DNA from: a virus
Virus record (IMG/VR): IMGVR_UViG_3300027849_000062
Location: 1-22,958 of that record
DNA length: 22,958 nt
Strand: one strand, 5' to 3'
Below, in pieces: positions 7,423 to 15,974 of the stretch (the first letter of the stretch is position 1; every line of letters begins with the position of its first letter). Both the position numbers and the translations under genes were made by a program. Under the pieces are notes generated by a model. It was not told where the DNA came from and made no database searches. It saw nothing but the letters and a program-made list of their open reading frames with translations.

Positions 7423-8814
7423 TTATTTTGGTTGGTTAGTGAACTTTTGGAATCCACGATGCTGCTTCTCAAACTTTCTTAGATTATCAGCATTTTGTTT
7501 TGTAAGTGTACTTAACTGATTTTCTGTTTCTTTATCGAACTGTTGTGATTTGAATATCTTATCCTTGTAAGAAGCGTAAGCCTTAAACTCTTCTTTAAGA
7601 AGGTTTGTGAACTGTTCATACTCCCACTCACCACCTTTACTCTCTTCACTACCTTCTCTTGCAGTCCTATCAAAAGCTCTTTTTACTACTATACCGGGTA
7701 TACCATCTCTCTTAAAGTTTTCGTGTAACTGGCTTGTAGAAGTAACTTTGCCATCTTCAGTAGGTAAACTCTTAGCAATATCAGCCAAAAGCTTCTCTTC
7801 AATTTCTTTTATACCTTTCTCAGCGTAAGTGATACCGTTTTCTTTGCCTTCTACCCCAGAGTTGAGTAATGCTGTTGGTGTGTTAATCTGGAATGTAGGC
7901 GTTTCACCAGAAAGCTCACCAATATACTTAACAGCATCTGACTTAGCGTAGTCACTAGAGTAACTTTCTACTTCTTCCGGTAGAACCGCAGGTATGGTCT
8001 GTTGCTTAACGAAATCCCTCTGTCTTGAGAGAGAACTTACACTTGACGTATATTGACTAGCTCTATCCGTTATTTCATTATTGGCTTCAGTGGTTAGTGT
8101 ATTGGCACGTTTATAGGTAGCATCAGTGGCAGCTTTAAATTCAGTAGCGTGTCTACCTTTAAGGTTATTATCTTTAATATATTTATTCTGTATACGAGTT
8201 AAGTCACCCTCAGTTTGTGCTGTCTGTCCTAGGCTAATTGCGCCTTGTGCGCCTACTTCTGACTGCCTGATTTGATCTTGTCCATAAGCGTAATCTTTAT
8301 CAGATCTCAACTTATCATTGAAGCTCTTAGTTAATCCTGAAGTATCCTGAATATCTAAACCAGATAGACCATCTATAGTAGCTGTACCATTCTGTATACG
8401 AGAACGTGCTGCAGCAATTATAGGGTCTTCACGTTGCTTACGTTGTGCTTCACTGTAGTTGTACTCATTGGTAGCGTCAGTACGAAGAGTATCATCGCGT
8501 TGGCCTAGTGAAGCCAGTATCTTACTCTTGTCTACTTGACCAGAACCCATACCATCTAACTGACTACGTACATCAGTACTCAAGTCACCATAACCATCTA
8601 AGTTGCCTAAGCCTTGTATCTGATCCATTAAGCTCTGTGTTTTCATATCACGAGCTTCATCGAAAGAGTTATCATTATTGGTTCTGACAGTCTGTAGTGC
8701 GCCTTGTAATCCAGCTATACCATCTGAAATACCTTCTCTTGCAGATGCCATGCCTTGCTGCACTCCAGCGAAGCTGGGTGCATTGATGTTACGCCAAGTT
8801 ATTACGTTAGCCAT
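7423..8814 (-). CDS. Internal virion / ejection protein candidate, N4 gp51-like by position
   Basis: A 463-aa, highly charged, Gln/Asp/Ser-rich, mainly helical protein without a signal peptide or membrane segment. The N-terminus (TWRNINAPSF, residues 6-15) followed by a run of short Gly/Ala/Gln-rich helices is a pattern I associate with podovirus internal virion proteins at this position; the rest has no motif I can name. ATG at 8814 shares its A with the TAA of the upstream gene (TAATG), and AGGAG lies 7 nt before it, so translation is probably coupled. It lies between the 180-aa protein and the virion polymerase, matching N4 gene 51 by order. Role inferred: packaged head protein that may leave with the DNA. 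Confidence 0.7.
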   Translation of the reverse strand: MANVITWRNINAPSFAGVQQGMASAREGISDGIAGLQGALQTVRTNNDNSFDEARDMKTQSLMDQIQGLGNLDGYGDLSTDVRSQLDGMGSGQVDKSKILASLGQRDDTLRTDATNEYNYSEAQRKQREDPIIAAARSRIQNGTATIDGLSGLDIQDTSGLTKSFNDKLRSDKDYAYGQDQIRQSEVGAQGAISLGQTAQTEGDLTRIQNKYIKDNNLKGRHATEFKAATDATYKRANTLTTEANNEITDRASQYTSSVSSLSRQRDFVKQQTIPAVLPEEVESYSSDYAKSDAVKYIGELSGETPTFQINTPTALLNSGVEGKENGITYAEKGIKEIEEKLLADIAKSLPTEDGKVTSTSQLHENFKRDGIPGIVVKRAFDRTAREGSEESKGGEWEYEQFTNLLKEEFKAYASYKDKIFKSQQFDKETENQLSTLTKQNADNLRKFEKQHRGFQKFTNQPK

Positions 8815-9356
8815 TATGCAACTCCTGGAAGTCTACGGTAGTTAGCTTGCTGAGGTTGTTGGTTCTGTTGTGCCGCCACTTGTGGCTGTGCATTAGGCTG
8901 TGCACCATAGCTTTGTATTTTATTATCATTCATGTAGTCACCTACTGACTGGTAGTTACCACCTGCGTCTACTCTGGCAGCCTGTCTGTCAGCTAGCTGT
9001 GTATTCATGGATTGGGCTTGTTGGTTGTACTGCTGAGTGAAAGCAGACTTCTGAAAGGCGAATTGTTTCTTAGCCAAGCTCTGTTGCTGGAAACCAAGCC
9101 ATGCATTGGCGAGCCCACCTACTGCTTGTAGTCCTGGCATGAGAAAACCGTTAGTGGTAGAGCCATCGTCATTTTTACCGCCTAGCGCACTCCAAGAAGA
9201 ATTTACTTTACCTGGGCTATTACCTGTAGAATTACCAAAGTTACCCCAACTTTGGCTTGTGTCGTTAATACCACCCATACCCTCAAACATATTGGTTTGA
9301 GGTACTGAATAGTTCATTGGTGTTTGGGGGTTAAACCAGCTCTCTGTTACTGCCAT
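8814..9356 (-). CDS. Small Gln-rich internal virion protein candidate, N4 gp52-like by position
   Basis: A 180-aa protein in three parts: a Gly/Ser/Asn-rich N-terminus (1-70), an amphipathic helix centred on GLANAWLGFQQQSLAKKQFAF (81-101) continuing to about residue 125, and a Gln/Ala/Pro-rich tail (150-175). The middle helix with AKKQFAFQKSAF is a recurring pattern in small podovirus internal proteins. Start ATG at 9356 has AAGGA 8 nt upstream. Its stop overlaps the start of the 463-aa gene by one base. It follows the 820-aa gene after 11 bp. Function is inferred from position and composition only. Confidence 0.7.
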   Translation of the reverse strand: MAVTESWFNPQTPMNYSVPQTNMFEGMGGINDTSQSWGNFGNSTGNSPGKVNSSWSALGGKNDDGSTTNGFLMPGLQAVGGLANAWLGFQQQSLAKKQFAFQKSAFTQQYNQQAQSMNTQLADRQAARVDAGGNYQSVGDYMNDNKIQSYGAQPNAQPQVAAQQNQQPQQANYRRLPGVA

Positions 9357-9367
9357 AGGAAGGATCC

Positions 9368-11830
9368 TTAAAAATTATGATTAACTTTTGGTAGGGCTAA
9401 ATTGAGATCAACGAAATCTTCTATTGCGCTGTAACTAAGCGATGCAACATTAACGTTGTGTATTGTGCGGTTGTAGAAATTAGTAGGTGTCTCATTAAAG
9501 TCGTTTAATGGCTCTGTCCTAATAAATTCAAATGGGTCGAGTAGTTTAGAGGGTGCAAGTAATTCTTGCTTCTGCTCTAACTCATCCATTAAATCTTTTG
9601 CTTCTGCTTCAAAGATACTCGCTTCTTTTAGCAAGTCTTCTAAATCTTCAGCCATACTTTCAGTAATGGCTTTACTTATACCTGTACTGAGCATCATTAA
9701 CTCTGATGCCCATGTAGCAGCTAGTGACTCAACTCCTGCGAAGTTGCCGTAAGCGGCTGATGCAAACGCCATTATAGCAGCTAAAAAAGCAAATTCTGTA
9801 CCTAGTACCTTAATTACGTATTTAAAAGCGTAAGAAAGTACAACATTAGTTAGTACTAGATTTATTATATAAACACTTACGGCCCAAAGTGCTACACCAA
9901 CCGTAGCTCCAGTTGCGATAGCTGCAGCGTATATACTGTATATTTCTATACCAGTAAACACAAACACAACTATGGCCAACACAATCATGAAAACTTTAAA
10001 TAAACTTGTCTGGTACCACTTAAGTTTTACGCGGTCATAACTATAAAACACCAAGTGTGGTGCTGCATAGAATAATGCACTCTTAGTAAAGACATCTAAA
10101 CTATTAACTACTAAACTATTAAGTGGAATAATGAAACTATTTTCATCATCATTCTCTACTAAGTCTTTTAAAGTGGTTACTACAGTATGCTGTTGGTAAA
10201 TACTATTAATATGTTTAAGGCCATAAATCTTAATTTGTCTGTAAGTGTTCTGGTCAATTTGATGCGAAAAAGTAATTAACTCAACATTACCTACAATATC
10301 TATTTTAGATTTAACAAAACCAGTAGTACCTATTTTACCCTGTATCAATTCTTTGGTTATGCTGCTCCAGTACATCGAGGAGTCTAAACCACCTTCTAAT
10401 ATTTTTACAGAATTTACACCATAGCTCACCCCTACTCTTAGCGCTACATCTCTATAAATATTAAGTGATCTATTACCGGTTGTAACTACAGAAGGTAATG
10501 GGGGCTCATTTGTTACATCAGAGATATAGTCAAAGTATTCTATTAAGTACCGCAAACCACTTTGCTTATCTGTGTTTAGATTTATACCTGAAACCAAGTA
10601 AGCATGGTCTATTGAGTCAATACCCTCGTTCTGGTTTATACTATCTGCAAGGTCTGTTGCATTTAAACCATAGATATCTAGGAGCTTTTGGCTTGTAGTG
10701 TAAGTAATGGTTTCTGCATCTGCAGGCGTAAATAAGTCTACGTTGTCTCTTCTGAGTACTACTACTGGGTAGTACGGATTAATATCTTCTCTTGTTCCTT
10801 TAGGAAACGCAGCACCAATTACACTAGCTTCACTTTCTGAATAAAATAAGTGCTTTGGTGTGAGTACATCAGGCTTATCTAACTCTGAGAATGTAGTGAA
10901 ATATTCTATGTAGTAATAAGGCATCTTCCTATTTACGGTTTTTGTGTAAACCTCAGTATATGGGTAAGTAAACGAATTAATGAATGTCTCTAATACAGGA
11001 GTCGTATTTTTACTTAAGCCAGGTAATGAAATAGGTGTTGTCTCTGAAGCATCGTCATCAAACACATAGTGCGTAGTTACATCCTCTTTGTAGGATATTA
11101 CTGCTTTACCCGTAACCTTTATACCTAACCTACTGCTGAAGTTTATGTCGTAAGATATGACTGTGGGTGTTCCTGCATTAATCTCGGTATTATCTATAAA
11201 GTTTTGTCTTTTTGTAATAGGTATAAGTAGGGCTTTCTCTTCACTTGTTACAGTAAATACCTCTACTTTAGTGGCTACCCTATCTTGATAATTAACCGGT
11301 GTTTCTACTGTTCTACTTACAGGGATACCTACACGCTGCGCTGGCAGGTATCCTTCTAATGTGGCCTGTACTGTTGCTAGGTAATTGGATTCATCTATAT
11401 CCATTTGAGCTAAAGTAGCGGCAGGTATATCAGTGACTGTTCCTTTAAACCTGTTGTGCCCGTACTCAGTAACCAAGTGGTCTTTAAGAAAGAACTCTGG
11501 TTCATCTAATTCAAAGTCTACTGAAGTAACTGTTACAGAGTCTGTTTCAAGTGATTCAATATAAGCCACTATATCATCTGACTGTAATATGGTTTGCTCA
11601 AAGGTACCGCTTGGTAGCCCTCTGGCATAGTTGTCCCTACCATACTGATAGTATCTATCTAACTTACCAGAACCACCATTTATAGCATCTTGTATTAGAT
11701 TCTGACCTACGCGCTCTCCACGTATTATACTGCTAAGTACACTCTCTTTAAGTGGCTCAGGGTCTAAGTCAAATAATGGTATCGAAGTGCTGGCCACATA
11801 TGTTTTATATTTACTACTAAATATCCCCAT
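9368..11830 (-). CDS. Large virion protein with C-terminal membrane-helix cluster, N4 gp53-like by position
   Basis: The start at 11830 gives 820 aa beginning MGIFSSKY. I prefer it to the in-frame ATG at 11866 (832 aa) because MG(I/F/L)FSSKY is the usual beginning of this podovirus family as I recall it, and because the 12 extra codons (GRGGRKPPFFV) are simply the terminator hairpin read as protein. The first 590 residues are beta-rich and globular. About residues 608-695 (620-707 in the longer numbering) are strongly hydrophobic with three or four helices (VFMIVLAIVVFVFTGI; AVSVYIINLVLTNVVLSYAF; AFLAAIMAFASAAYG), followed by an acidic coiled coil (about 720-760). Such a membrane cluster in a capsid-associated protein suggests a role in DNA or protein delivery through the host envelope. 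The start lacks a Shine-Dalgarno at normal distance (see hairpin entry). Confidence 0.78.
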   Translation of the reverse strand: MGIFSSKYKTYVASTSIPLFDLDPEPLKESVLSSIIRGERVGQNLIQDAINGGSGKLDRYYQYGRDNYARGLPSGTFEQTILQSDDIVAYIESLETDSVTVTSVDFELDEPEFFLKDHLVTEYGHNRFKGTVTDIPAATLAQMDIDESNYLATVQATLEGYLPAQRVGIPVSRTVETPVNYQDRVATKVEVFTVTSEEKALLIPITKRQNFIDNTEINAGTPTVISYDINFSSRLGIKVTGKAVISYKEDVTTHYVFDDDASETTPISLPGLSKNTTPVLETFINSFTYPYTEVYTKTVNRKMPYYYIEYFTTFSELDKPDVLTPKHLFYSESEASVIGAAFPKGTREDINPYYPVVVLRRDNVDLFTPADAETITYTTSQKLLDIYGLNATDLADSINQNEGIDSIDHAYLVSGINLNTDKQSGLRYLIEYFDYISDVTNEPPLPSVVTTGNRSLNIYRDVALRVGVSYGVNSVKILEGGLDSSMYWSSITKELIQGKIGTTGFVKSKIDIVGNVELITFSHQIDQNTYRQIKIYGLKHINSIYQQHTVVTTLKDLVENDDENSFIIPLNSLVVNSLDVFTKSALFYAAPHLVFYSYDRVKLKWYQTSLFKVFMIVLAIVVFVFTGIEIYSIYAAAIATGATVGVALWAVSVYIINLVLTNVVLSYAFKYVIKVLGTEFAFLAAIMAFASAAYGNFAGVESLAATWASELMMLSTGISKAITESMAEDLEDLLKEASIFEAEAKDLMDELEQKQELLAPSKLLDPFEFIRTEPLNDFNETPTNFYNRTIHNVNVASLSYSAIEDFVDLNLALPKVNHNF

Positions 11831-11864
11831 AACAAAAAAAGGAGGCTTACGCCCCCCTCTCCCC
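11828..11864 (-). promoter_or_regulatory. Possible hairpin-bridged ribosome binding site of the 820-aa gene
   Basis: No Shine-Dalgarno lies 5-12 nt before ATG 11830; that stretch is TTTTTGTT. GGGGAG (11864-11859) lies immediately 5' of the terminator hairpin. If the hairpin (11858-11839) is looped out, the distance from GGGGAG to ATG becomes 8 nt. Bridging by hairpins is known for T4 genes 25 and 38. This is an inference from spacing. Confidence 0.4.
11834..11858 (-). terminator. Intrinsic terminator with GUAA tetraloop between the 388-aa and 820-aa genes
   Basis: On the minus strand AGGGGGGC (11858-11851) pairs with GCCTCCTT (11846-11839) around a GTAA loop. This is an 8-bp stem with two G-U pairs, closed by C-G, and a GNRA tetraloop. 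A T-run (11840-11834, partly in the stem) follows. It lies 36 bp behind the stop of the 388-aa gene and 3 nt before the chosen ATG of the next gene. Confidence 0.65.
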
Positions 11865-11893
11865 ATTCTTTAAATTGTTTTTACTGGCAGGCA

Positions 11894-13060
11894 TTAAACC
11901 ACTCCAATACCTGACTTAGCTTTGGCCACTACAGCAGCTATAGCATCGTTACCCAATCCAGCGGCAGTAGGTTGAAAACCTGTATCTGTGGTTCTCTGTA
12001 CGGCCCATACATCGGCCATAGTTTTAAGAACCTTCTGCTCTGCATCTCTGGCATAACCTTCAGTCTGAGCTGCGTATAAGGCTTTCTGCTTACCAACAAC
12101 ACCGGTAACAGCAAGACCATCTACAGTGTCCCTGATCTGCGCTTCTTCTGTTTTAGCACGCTGAGCCAATACACTAATCTCTTGAGTTGTCTTAGTTATA
12201 TTAGAATCTATCAATGCTATGTCAGAAGACAACTTACTAATCTGTGCAGTTAACATGTCTGTTTGCTTCTGGGTTTGTAGTTGGTCAAGTTGAGAAGAAG
12301 TAATATCCTCATCTAATTTAAAAGCCTGCCTGTCTAGTACAATACCCTGCTTAGGTATGTTCAATGCATCTGCAGTTAAATTAGTTACTTGTTGGTCTAC
12401 TAAAGCTGATTGCTTAGTTCTGTAAGTAACGTTTGCATTTGTATCAAGAATGTCTGCTTGTAGCTTGTTAATTTGCTCAAGTATTAAGTCACCTTGTAAT
12501 ACTGCATTGGCTCTCTCAGTACCCAAATTAAGTAACTGTTGGTTTAAGATTAATACCTCAGATTGCGTCTTAGTATCACTAATAGCAATACTGGCTGTTT
12601 GTGCCGCAATCTGTAGACCTTCTAAAGTCTTGTTAGCTGTATCAACAACAAGTAATTCAGTTTGTTGAGCAACCATTAATGTTTCTTTAGCTAGCTTAGC
12701 TAACTGGGCATCTGCCAATTGAATTTCTTTATCAAGGCTTACACCCTGCTTAAGTATATTGGCACCTTCAAGTACTAAGTTAGCTTTCTGTACTGTGGAC
12801 ACTTCAGTGTCCAAAAGTACTTTAGCTGTCTGCGCTTCAGTAAGGGCTACTTGTGCTGCAGACTGTGCATCGGTTAATTGGAATTGAATCGCTTGCTGTA
12901 GAACTGTAGTAGTAATAGCAGTATAAGCTTTAGCGTACTCTTCACCTGATAACCTATTCTTAGAATACTCTGTATCAAGGTGTGCTTTGGTAACAGCCAT
13001 CAATCGGTCAAAGATACCGTTACCTTCTATCGTGCCCTCAGTAAGCGACTCAAAACTCAT
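11894..13060 (-). CDS. Long helical virion protein, N4 gp54-like by position
   Basis: A 388-aa protein. The N-terminus (GTIEGNGIFDRLMAVTKAHL, 9-28, then EYSKNRLSGEEYAKAY) and the short glycine-ending tail (SGIGVV) resemble a podovirus internal-protein family that I recognise only loosely. Residues about 55-330 are almost unbroken helix rich in Ala, Gln, Leu and Thr, with no cysteine. They contain a degenerate internal repeat: KQGVSLDKEIQL (104-115) recurs as KQGIVLDRQAFKL (237-249). A rod-like coiled-coil packaged in the head is likely. ATG 13060 is preceded by GAGAGG and lies 1 bp from the stop of the 172-aa gene, so the two are probably translated together. A terminator follows. Confidence 0.75.
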   Translation of the reverse strand: MSFESLTEGTIEGNGIFDRLMAVTKAHLDTEYSKNRLSGEEYAKAYTAITTTVLQQAIQFQLTDAQSAAQVALTEAQTAKVLLDTEVSTVQKANLVLEGANILKQGVSLDKEIQLADAQLAKLAKETLMVAQQTELLVVDTANKTLEGLQIAAQTASIAISDTKTQSEVLILNQQLLNLGTERANAVLQGDLILEQINKLQADILDTNANVTYRTKQSALVDQQVTNLTADALNIPKQGIVLDRQAFKLDEDITSSQLDQLQTQKQTDMLTAQISKLSSDIALIDSNITKTTQEISVLAQRAKTEEAQIRDTVDGLAVTGVVGKQKALYAAQTEGYARDAEQKVLKTMADVWAVQRTTDTGFQPTAAGLGNDAIAAVVAKAKSGIGVV

Positions 13061-13061
13061 A

Positions 13062-13580
13062 TTAGCCTCTCGCTGCTTGTTGCTTAGCTAAGTCAGCTAA
13101 TTCTGCTTTAGTAAGCTGCGGTAACTCTTCGATGGCAAACTCATTAGCAAGCATACCTACACGCTTAGATACACCATTCTTGGTGATTTCTGTTTTGAAC
13201 ATCTGGAATTTCTTGGCCTTAATCATATCGAATATGATCTTAGGAACATGGTAACCATCAGTAGTGTCAAAATGGACATACTTCTTAAAGGTACCAATTT
13301 GTGAATTACCAGTAATAAATATTTCACCTGGCCATTCTTTCTTGGCTGGGTTCATGCAGACTACATTCACACGAACTAATGCAGAAGCTGATAGGCGTGC
13401 CTTAGCCGTATCTGATTTAGGTGCAACAGTTGTTTCTTTTACAACAGGAGTAAGTGATTCGTTAACTTTGTCTCGTAGCGTAGAGAGGCTAATACTTGGA
13501 TGAAACTTAATACCCATAGTTTTAGCACGTTCTTTTAATGTGTCTAACTCGCTAGGAGCATCATTGGTGATATCGGTCAT
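13062..13580 (-). CDS. Virion-associated protein with N-terminal HeH/SAP-like motif, N4 gp55-like by position
   Basis: A 172-aa protein. Residues 13-42 (TLKERAKTMGIKFHPSIS, then TLRDKV) have the helix-extension-helix pattern of SAP/LEM/HeH-type domains, common in phage head-completion and capsid-linked proteins. A linker rich in Thr, Lys and Ala follows (45-62). The C-terminal domain (67-160) is beta-rich with VNVVCMNPAKKEWPGEIF and DGYHVPKIIFDMIKAKKF. The first gene behind the capsid-gene terminator; its own Shine-Dalgarno is weak (GAG, 8 nt before ATG 13580), suggesting low output. DNA or capsid binding by the HeH-like motif is an inference. Confidence 0.75.
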   Translation of the reverse strand: MTDITNDAPSELDTLKERAKTMGIKFHPSISLSTLRDKVNESLTPVVKETTVAPKSDTAKARLSASALVRVNVVCMNPAKKEWPGEIFITGNSQIGTFKKYVHFDTTDGYHVPKIIFDMIKAKKFQMFKTEITKNGVSKRVGMLANEFAIEELPQLTKAELADLAKQQAARG

Positions 13581-13608
13581 ATGTTTAACTCAGTGTATGT
13601 GGGAAGGT

Positions 13609-13638
13609 AAAAAGCCCCCTTACAGGTTGTAAGGGGGC
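13609..13638 (-). terminator. Strong intrinsic terminator behind the major capsid protein gene
   Basis: A perfect 10-bp GC-rich stem (GCCCCCTTAC at 13614-13623 against 13629-13638) with a 5-nt loop. On the minus strand it is followed by five T. It lies 20 bp behind the capsid stop codon and about 29 bp before the start of the next gene, as expected for lowering expression of everything downstream of the most abundant virion protein. Confidence 0.85.
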
Positions 13639-13657
13639 GAAAGGTTACTTATGGGTG

Positions 13658-14830
13658 TTATGCCTTAGCAGCGGTTAACAATACTGCTATACGTTCGGTA
13701 CGTAGTGGCAAGAAGCCGTAGTACCATTTGATAGCCATGAAGCCAGTTTCACCAAACGGGTCAGTACGATCCGCAGTTTCAACACCTGGTTTCTTGTGGA
13801 TAATCTTAAACTTAACAGTCTTACCGTCAGTCTGGAAACCAATAGTAGCGAATGATTCATCACCAACAACAAGCATTGGGAATACATCAACTTTACCGCC
13901 AGTCTCATAACTAGTACCGTTACCTGTAGCGCCTGTGCCTTCATAGCGTTGCATTTCTAAAGGATTGATAATACGGAAGCCAGCAATAGAACCAACTTCA
14001 CCACGTAGAGTAGAACCGTTAGAAGCATAGTGCTTCACTTCAATGAAAGCAGGATTGTCGTGGTAATCCTTCATTGCCATTAAAGTAGGCAACAACTCAG
14101 ACGCACAGTACATAACACGACCACCTGAAACAACTTTAGTATCAATAATACGAGTACCAGTGATTACTTTGGTTTGCTTAGGTGTGCGGTTGTTGTCAAG
14201 GTCAATACCAAGCTTAACTAAGTCATCATAAATAACTAGTGAAGTTGGAGTAACAGTAGCTTGAGTAGTTGCAGAACCGGCATACTTAATAGTAGAGGCG
14301 GCAGTCAACAAATCAGATTGAAGCATAGCCTCAGTAAGCTGATCTGCACCAACAACCATCTCACGGTTAACGTGCATCATCAGGTCTTCATCAGAGTCAA
14401 AGTCTAAAGACTCTTGTGTGTACTCGTCGAAGAAACCCATTTTCTCAATTGTGCCTTCAAGTACTAAACGCTTGAAGCCAATACGGTTAACTCGGCCACC
14501 ATTCTCTGATAACAGAGGAATCTTGCCATTAATAGTTCCTACATCTTTAGATGAACCATACAAGTTACCATCGGCAATTGCTGCACCTGCGGCATCGATA
14601 CCTTGGTCATTTTGGTTACGGTCATCTAGTAACGGTAAGTAATGGTAAAGCTTAATTGTCTTACCCATGTTTTTAGGCATGTTGCGGCTAGAAGCCAATT
14701 GCCCAAAATACTCTTCCTTAACCGCTTCTATAAGCGCTTTCTTGGAAAAGTGATCGGTACGTAACTGAGCACCTACACTGGAGGGTGTGTCGCCTGCTGG
14801 ATCTTTATATTGCTGCTTTAATTCTGGCAT
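13658..14830 (-). CDS. Major capsid protein, N4 gp56 family
   Basis: A 390-aa shell-forming protein, expected to have an HK97-type fold like N4 gp56. Recognisable features are the N-terminal [18 protein letters not shown] helix (23-40), then [29 protein letters not shown] (42-70), which is the typical opening of the N4-gp56-type capsid family, and a C-terminal block with [19 protein letters not shown]. Length fits the family (about 400 aa). ATG 14830 has TAGG 10-13 nt upstream and lies 16 bp behind the scaffold-like gene. It is followed by the strongest terminator in the window. Assembled around the scaffold-like protein and portal of the neighbouring genes. Confidence 0.93.
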   Translation of the reverse strand: MPELKQQYKDPAGDTPSSVGAQLRTDHFSKKALIEAVKEEYFGQLASSRNMPKNMGKTIKLYHYLPLLDDRNQNDQGIDAAGAAIADGNLYGSSKDVGTINGKIPLLSENGGRVNRIGFKRLVLEGTIEKMGFFDEYTQESLDFDSDEDLMMHVNREMVVGADQLTEAMLQSDLLTAASTIKYAGSATTQATVTPTSLVIYDDLVKLGIDLDNNRTPKQTKVITGTRIIDTKVVSGGRVMYCASELLPTLMAMKDYHDNPAFIEVKHYASNGSTLRGEVGSIAGFRIINPLEMQRYEGTGATGNGTSYETGGKVDVFPMLVVGDESFATIGFQTDGKTVKFKIIHKKPGVETADRTDPFGETGFMAIKWYYGFLPLRTERIAVLLTAAKA

Positions 14831-14846
14831 GTTGTGAACTACCTAT

Positions 14847-15971
14847 TTATGTGTACTTGCTAGAGAACTGTTTTTCAAATTCTTCATCTGACAAGTTCAA
14901 GGGATTAAAATCTTCGGTGGGTGATGAAGCAGACGGATTGGACTTAGTAGGTGCGGCAGCACGCTTACGCTCAACAACTTTAGGGTCTGTGGTTTTTGCT
15001 CTTGTTTTCGTAGGTGTCTCGATACTTTTGCTGGATTCGGCTTGAGGTGTTGCAGCACCAAATTTGCCTTCTGCATAAAGTCGATCTCCTACTTGGCGGT
15101 ATGCTTCGATATCAGTCATTCCTGATAACCGCCCAAGCATTTTTTCTTTTTCTGTCTCAGTGCTAATTAACTCGTATATACCATTACTGATATGCTCATT
15201 AATAACTCTGATTATTTCTGGATTTTTAACGATGTCTTTGCGACTAGCTTCATCCCACTTAGTACCGATAACATCTACAGTAGTGCTATATGTCGGAGTA
15301 CTTGAGATATCCTCAAGGACGGCATCTAACGCTAGTTCGCTATCATCGACAGTGTAAGTTTTAGGTTTGTACTCACTTGCATCGTCGGAGTTTTCTAATT
15401 CGTATGTGTCTATCTTACTATCTTTAACTAACTTCTTAATAGCATCTGGGTCTTTGCGATCCAAATCAATAAGGTAAGATAACTTTTCTTCTGTAAGTAG
15501 GCTATTGTTCTCCAACATCTTAAGTAGTTTAAGGTTGGGTTTTAATGCAGCCATCTTTTTATTGTAGTTAGCGCCCATTTGCATGAGCTGTACGGCATCG
15601 TCAACAGACTCAATCTGTATCTCCTTACCGTTGGCCTTGAAGGGAGCCAATATCTTCTTATACTCGCTCTCATAGTCTATTACAGACTTTTCTTCTTCTA
15701 CTGATTCTTCAGAGTCATCAGCTTCATCTGTTTCTTCCTCAGATTCTGTATCGACCTCAGTTGTCTCATTTTCCGCATCAACAACTTCTTCACTAACTGA
15801 TGCCTCTTCGTCTGCTTCGCCTTCGGCTGCAGACTCAGTATCTTCTTCAACCGCCTCTACATACTCATCAGTGTCTGTTGACACTTCTTTAGTAGTTTCT
15901 AAAGGTGGTAAACCTGATTCCATGAATTGCTCATCAGACATTGATAAGGGATTGTTTTCTTCTACAGACAT
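14847..15971 (-). CDS. Acidic scaffold-like protein, N4 gp57-like by position
   Basis: A 374-aa protein likely to guide capsid assembly, judged by position directly before the capsid gene and by composition. Residues 22-98 are extremely acidic and disordered. Residues 100-190 form a helical core (VDDAVQLMQMGANYNKKMAAL, then PNLKLLKMLENNSLLTEEKL) of a kind common in podovirus scaffold genes. Residues 245-300 are helical, and 310-350 are basic, Lys/Pro/Thr-rich. A striking feature is that NPLSMSDEQF (7-16) near the N-terminus reappears as NPLNLSDEEF (356-365) at the C-terminus. ATG 15971 has GAGG upstream and lies 3 bp behind the preceding stop, so it is translated in tandem with it. Confidence 0.8.
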   Translation of the reverse strand: MSVEENNPLSMSDEQFMESGLPPLETTKEVSTDTDEYVEAVEEDTESAAEGEADEEASVSEEVVDAENETTEVDTESEEETDEADDSEESVEEEKSVIDYESEYKKILAPFKANGKEIQIESVDDAVQLMQMGANYNKKMAALKPNLKLLKMLENNSLLTEEKLSYLIDLDRKDPDAIKKLVKDSKIDTYELENSDDASEYKPKTYTVDDSELALDAVLEDISSTPTYSTTVDVIGTKWDEASRKDIVKNPEIIRVINEHISNGIYELISTETEKEKMLGRLSGMTDIEAYRQVGDRLYAEGKFGAATPQAESSKSIETPTKTRAKTTDPKVVERKRAAAPTKSNPSASSPTEDFNPLNLSDEEFEKQFSSKYT

Positions 15972-15974
15972 CTG

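Noticed and set aside
9360-9369. AAGGATCCTT palindrome before the 180-aa gene as an operator
   Set aside because: It is explained by the stop codon of one gene and the Shine-Dalgarno of the next and has no loop or repeat partner.
11831-11866. N-terminal extension of the 820-aa protein to the ATG at 11866
   Set aside because: The extra codons coincide with a terminator hairpin and have no Shine-Dalgarno; the family begins at MGIFSSKY as far as I recall.
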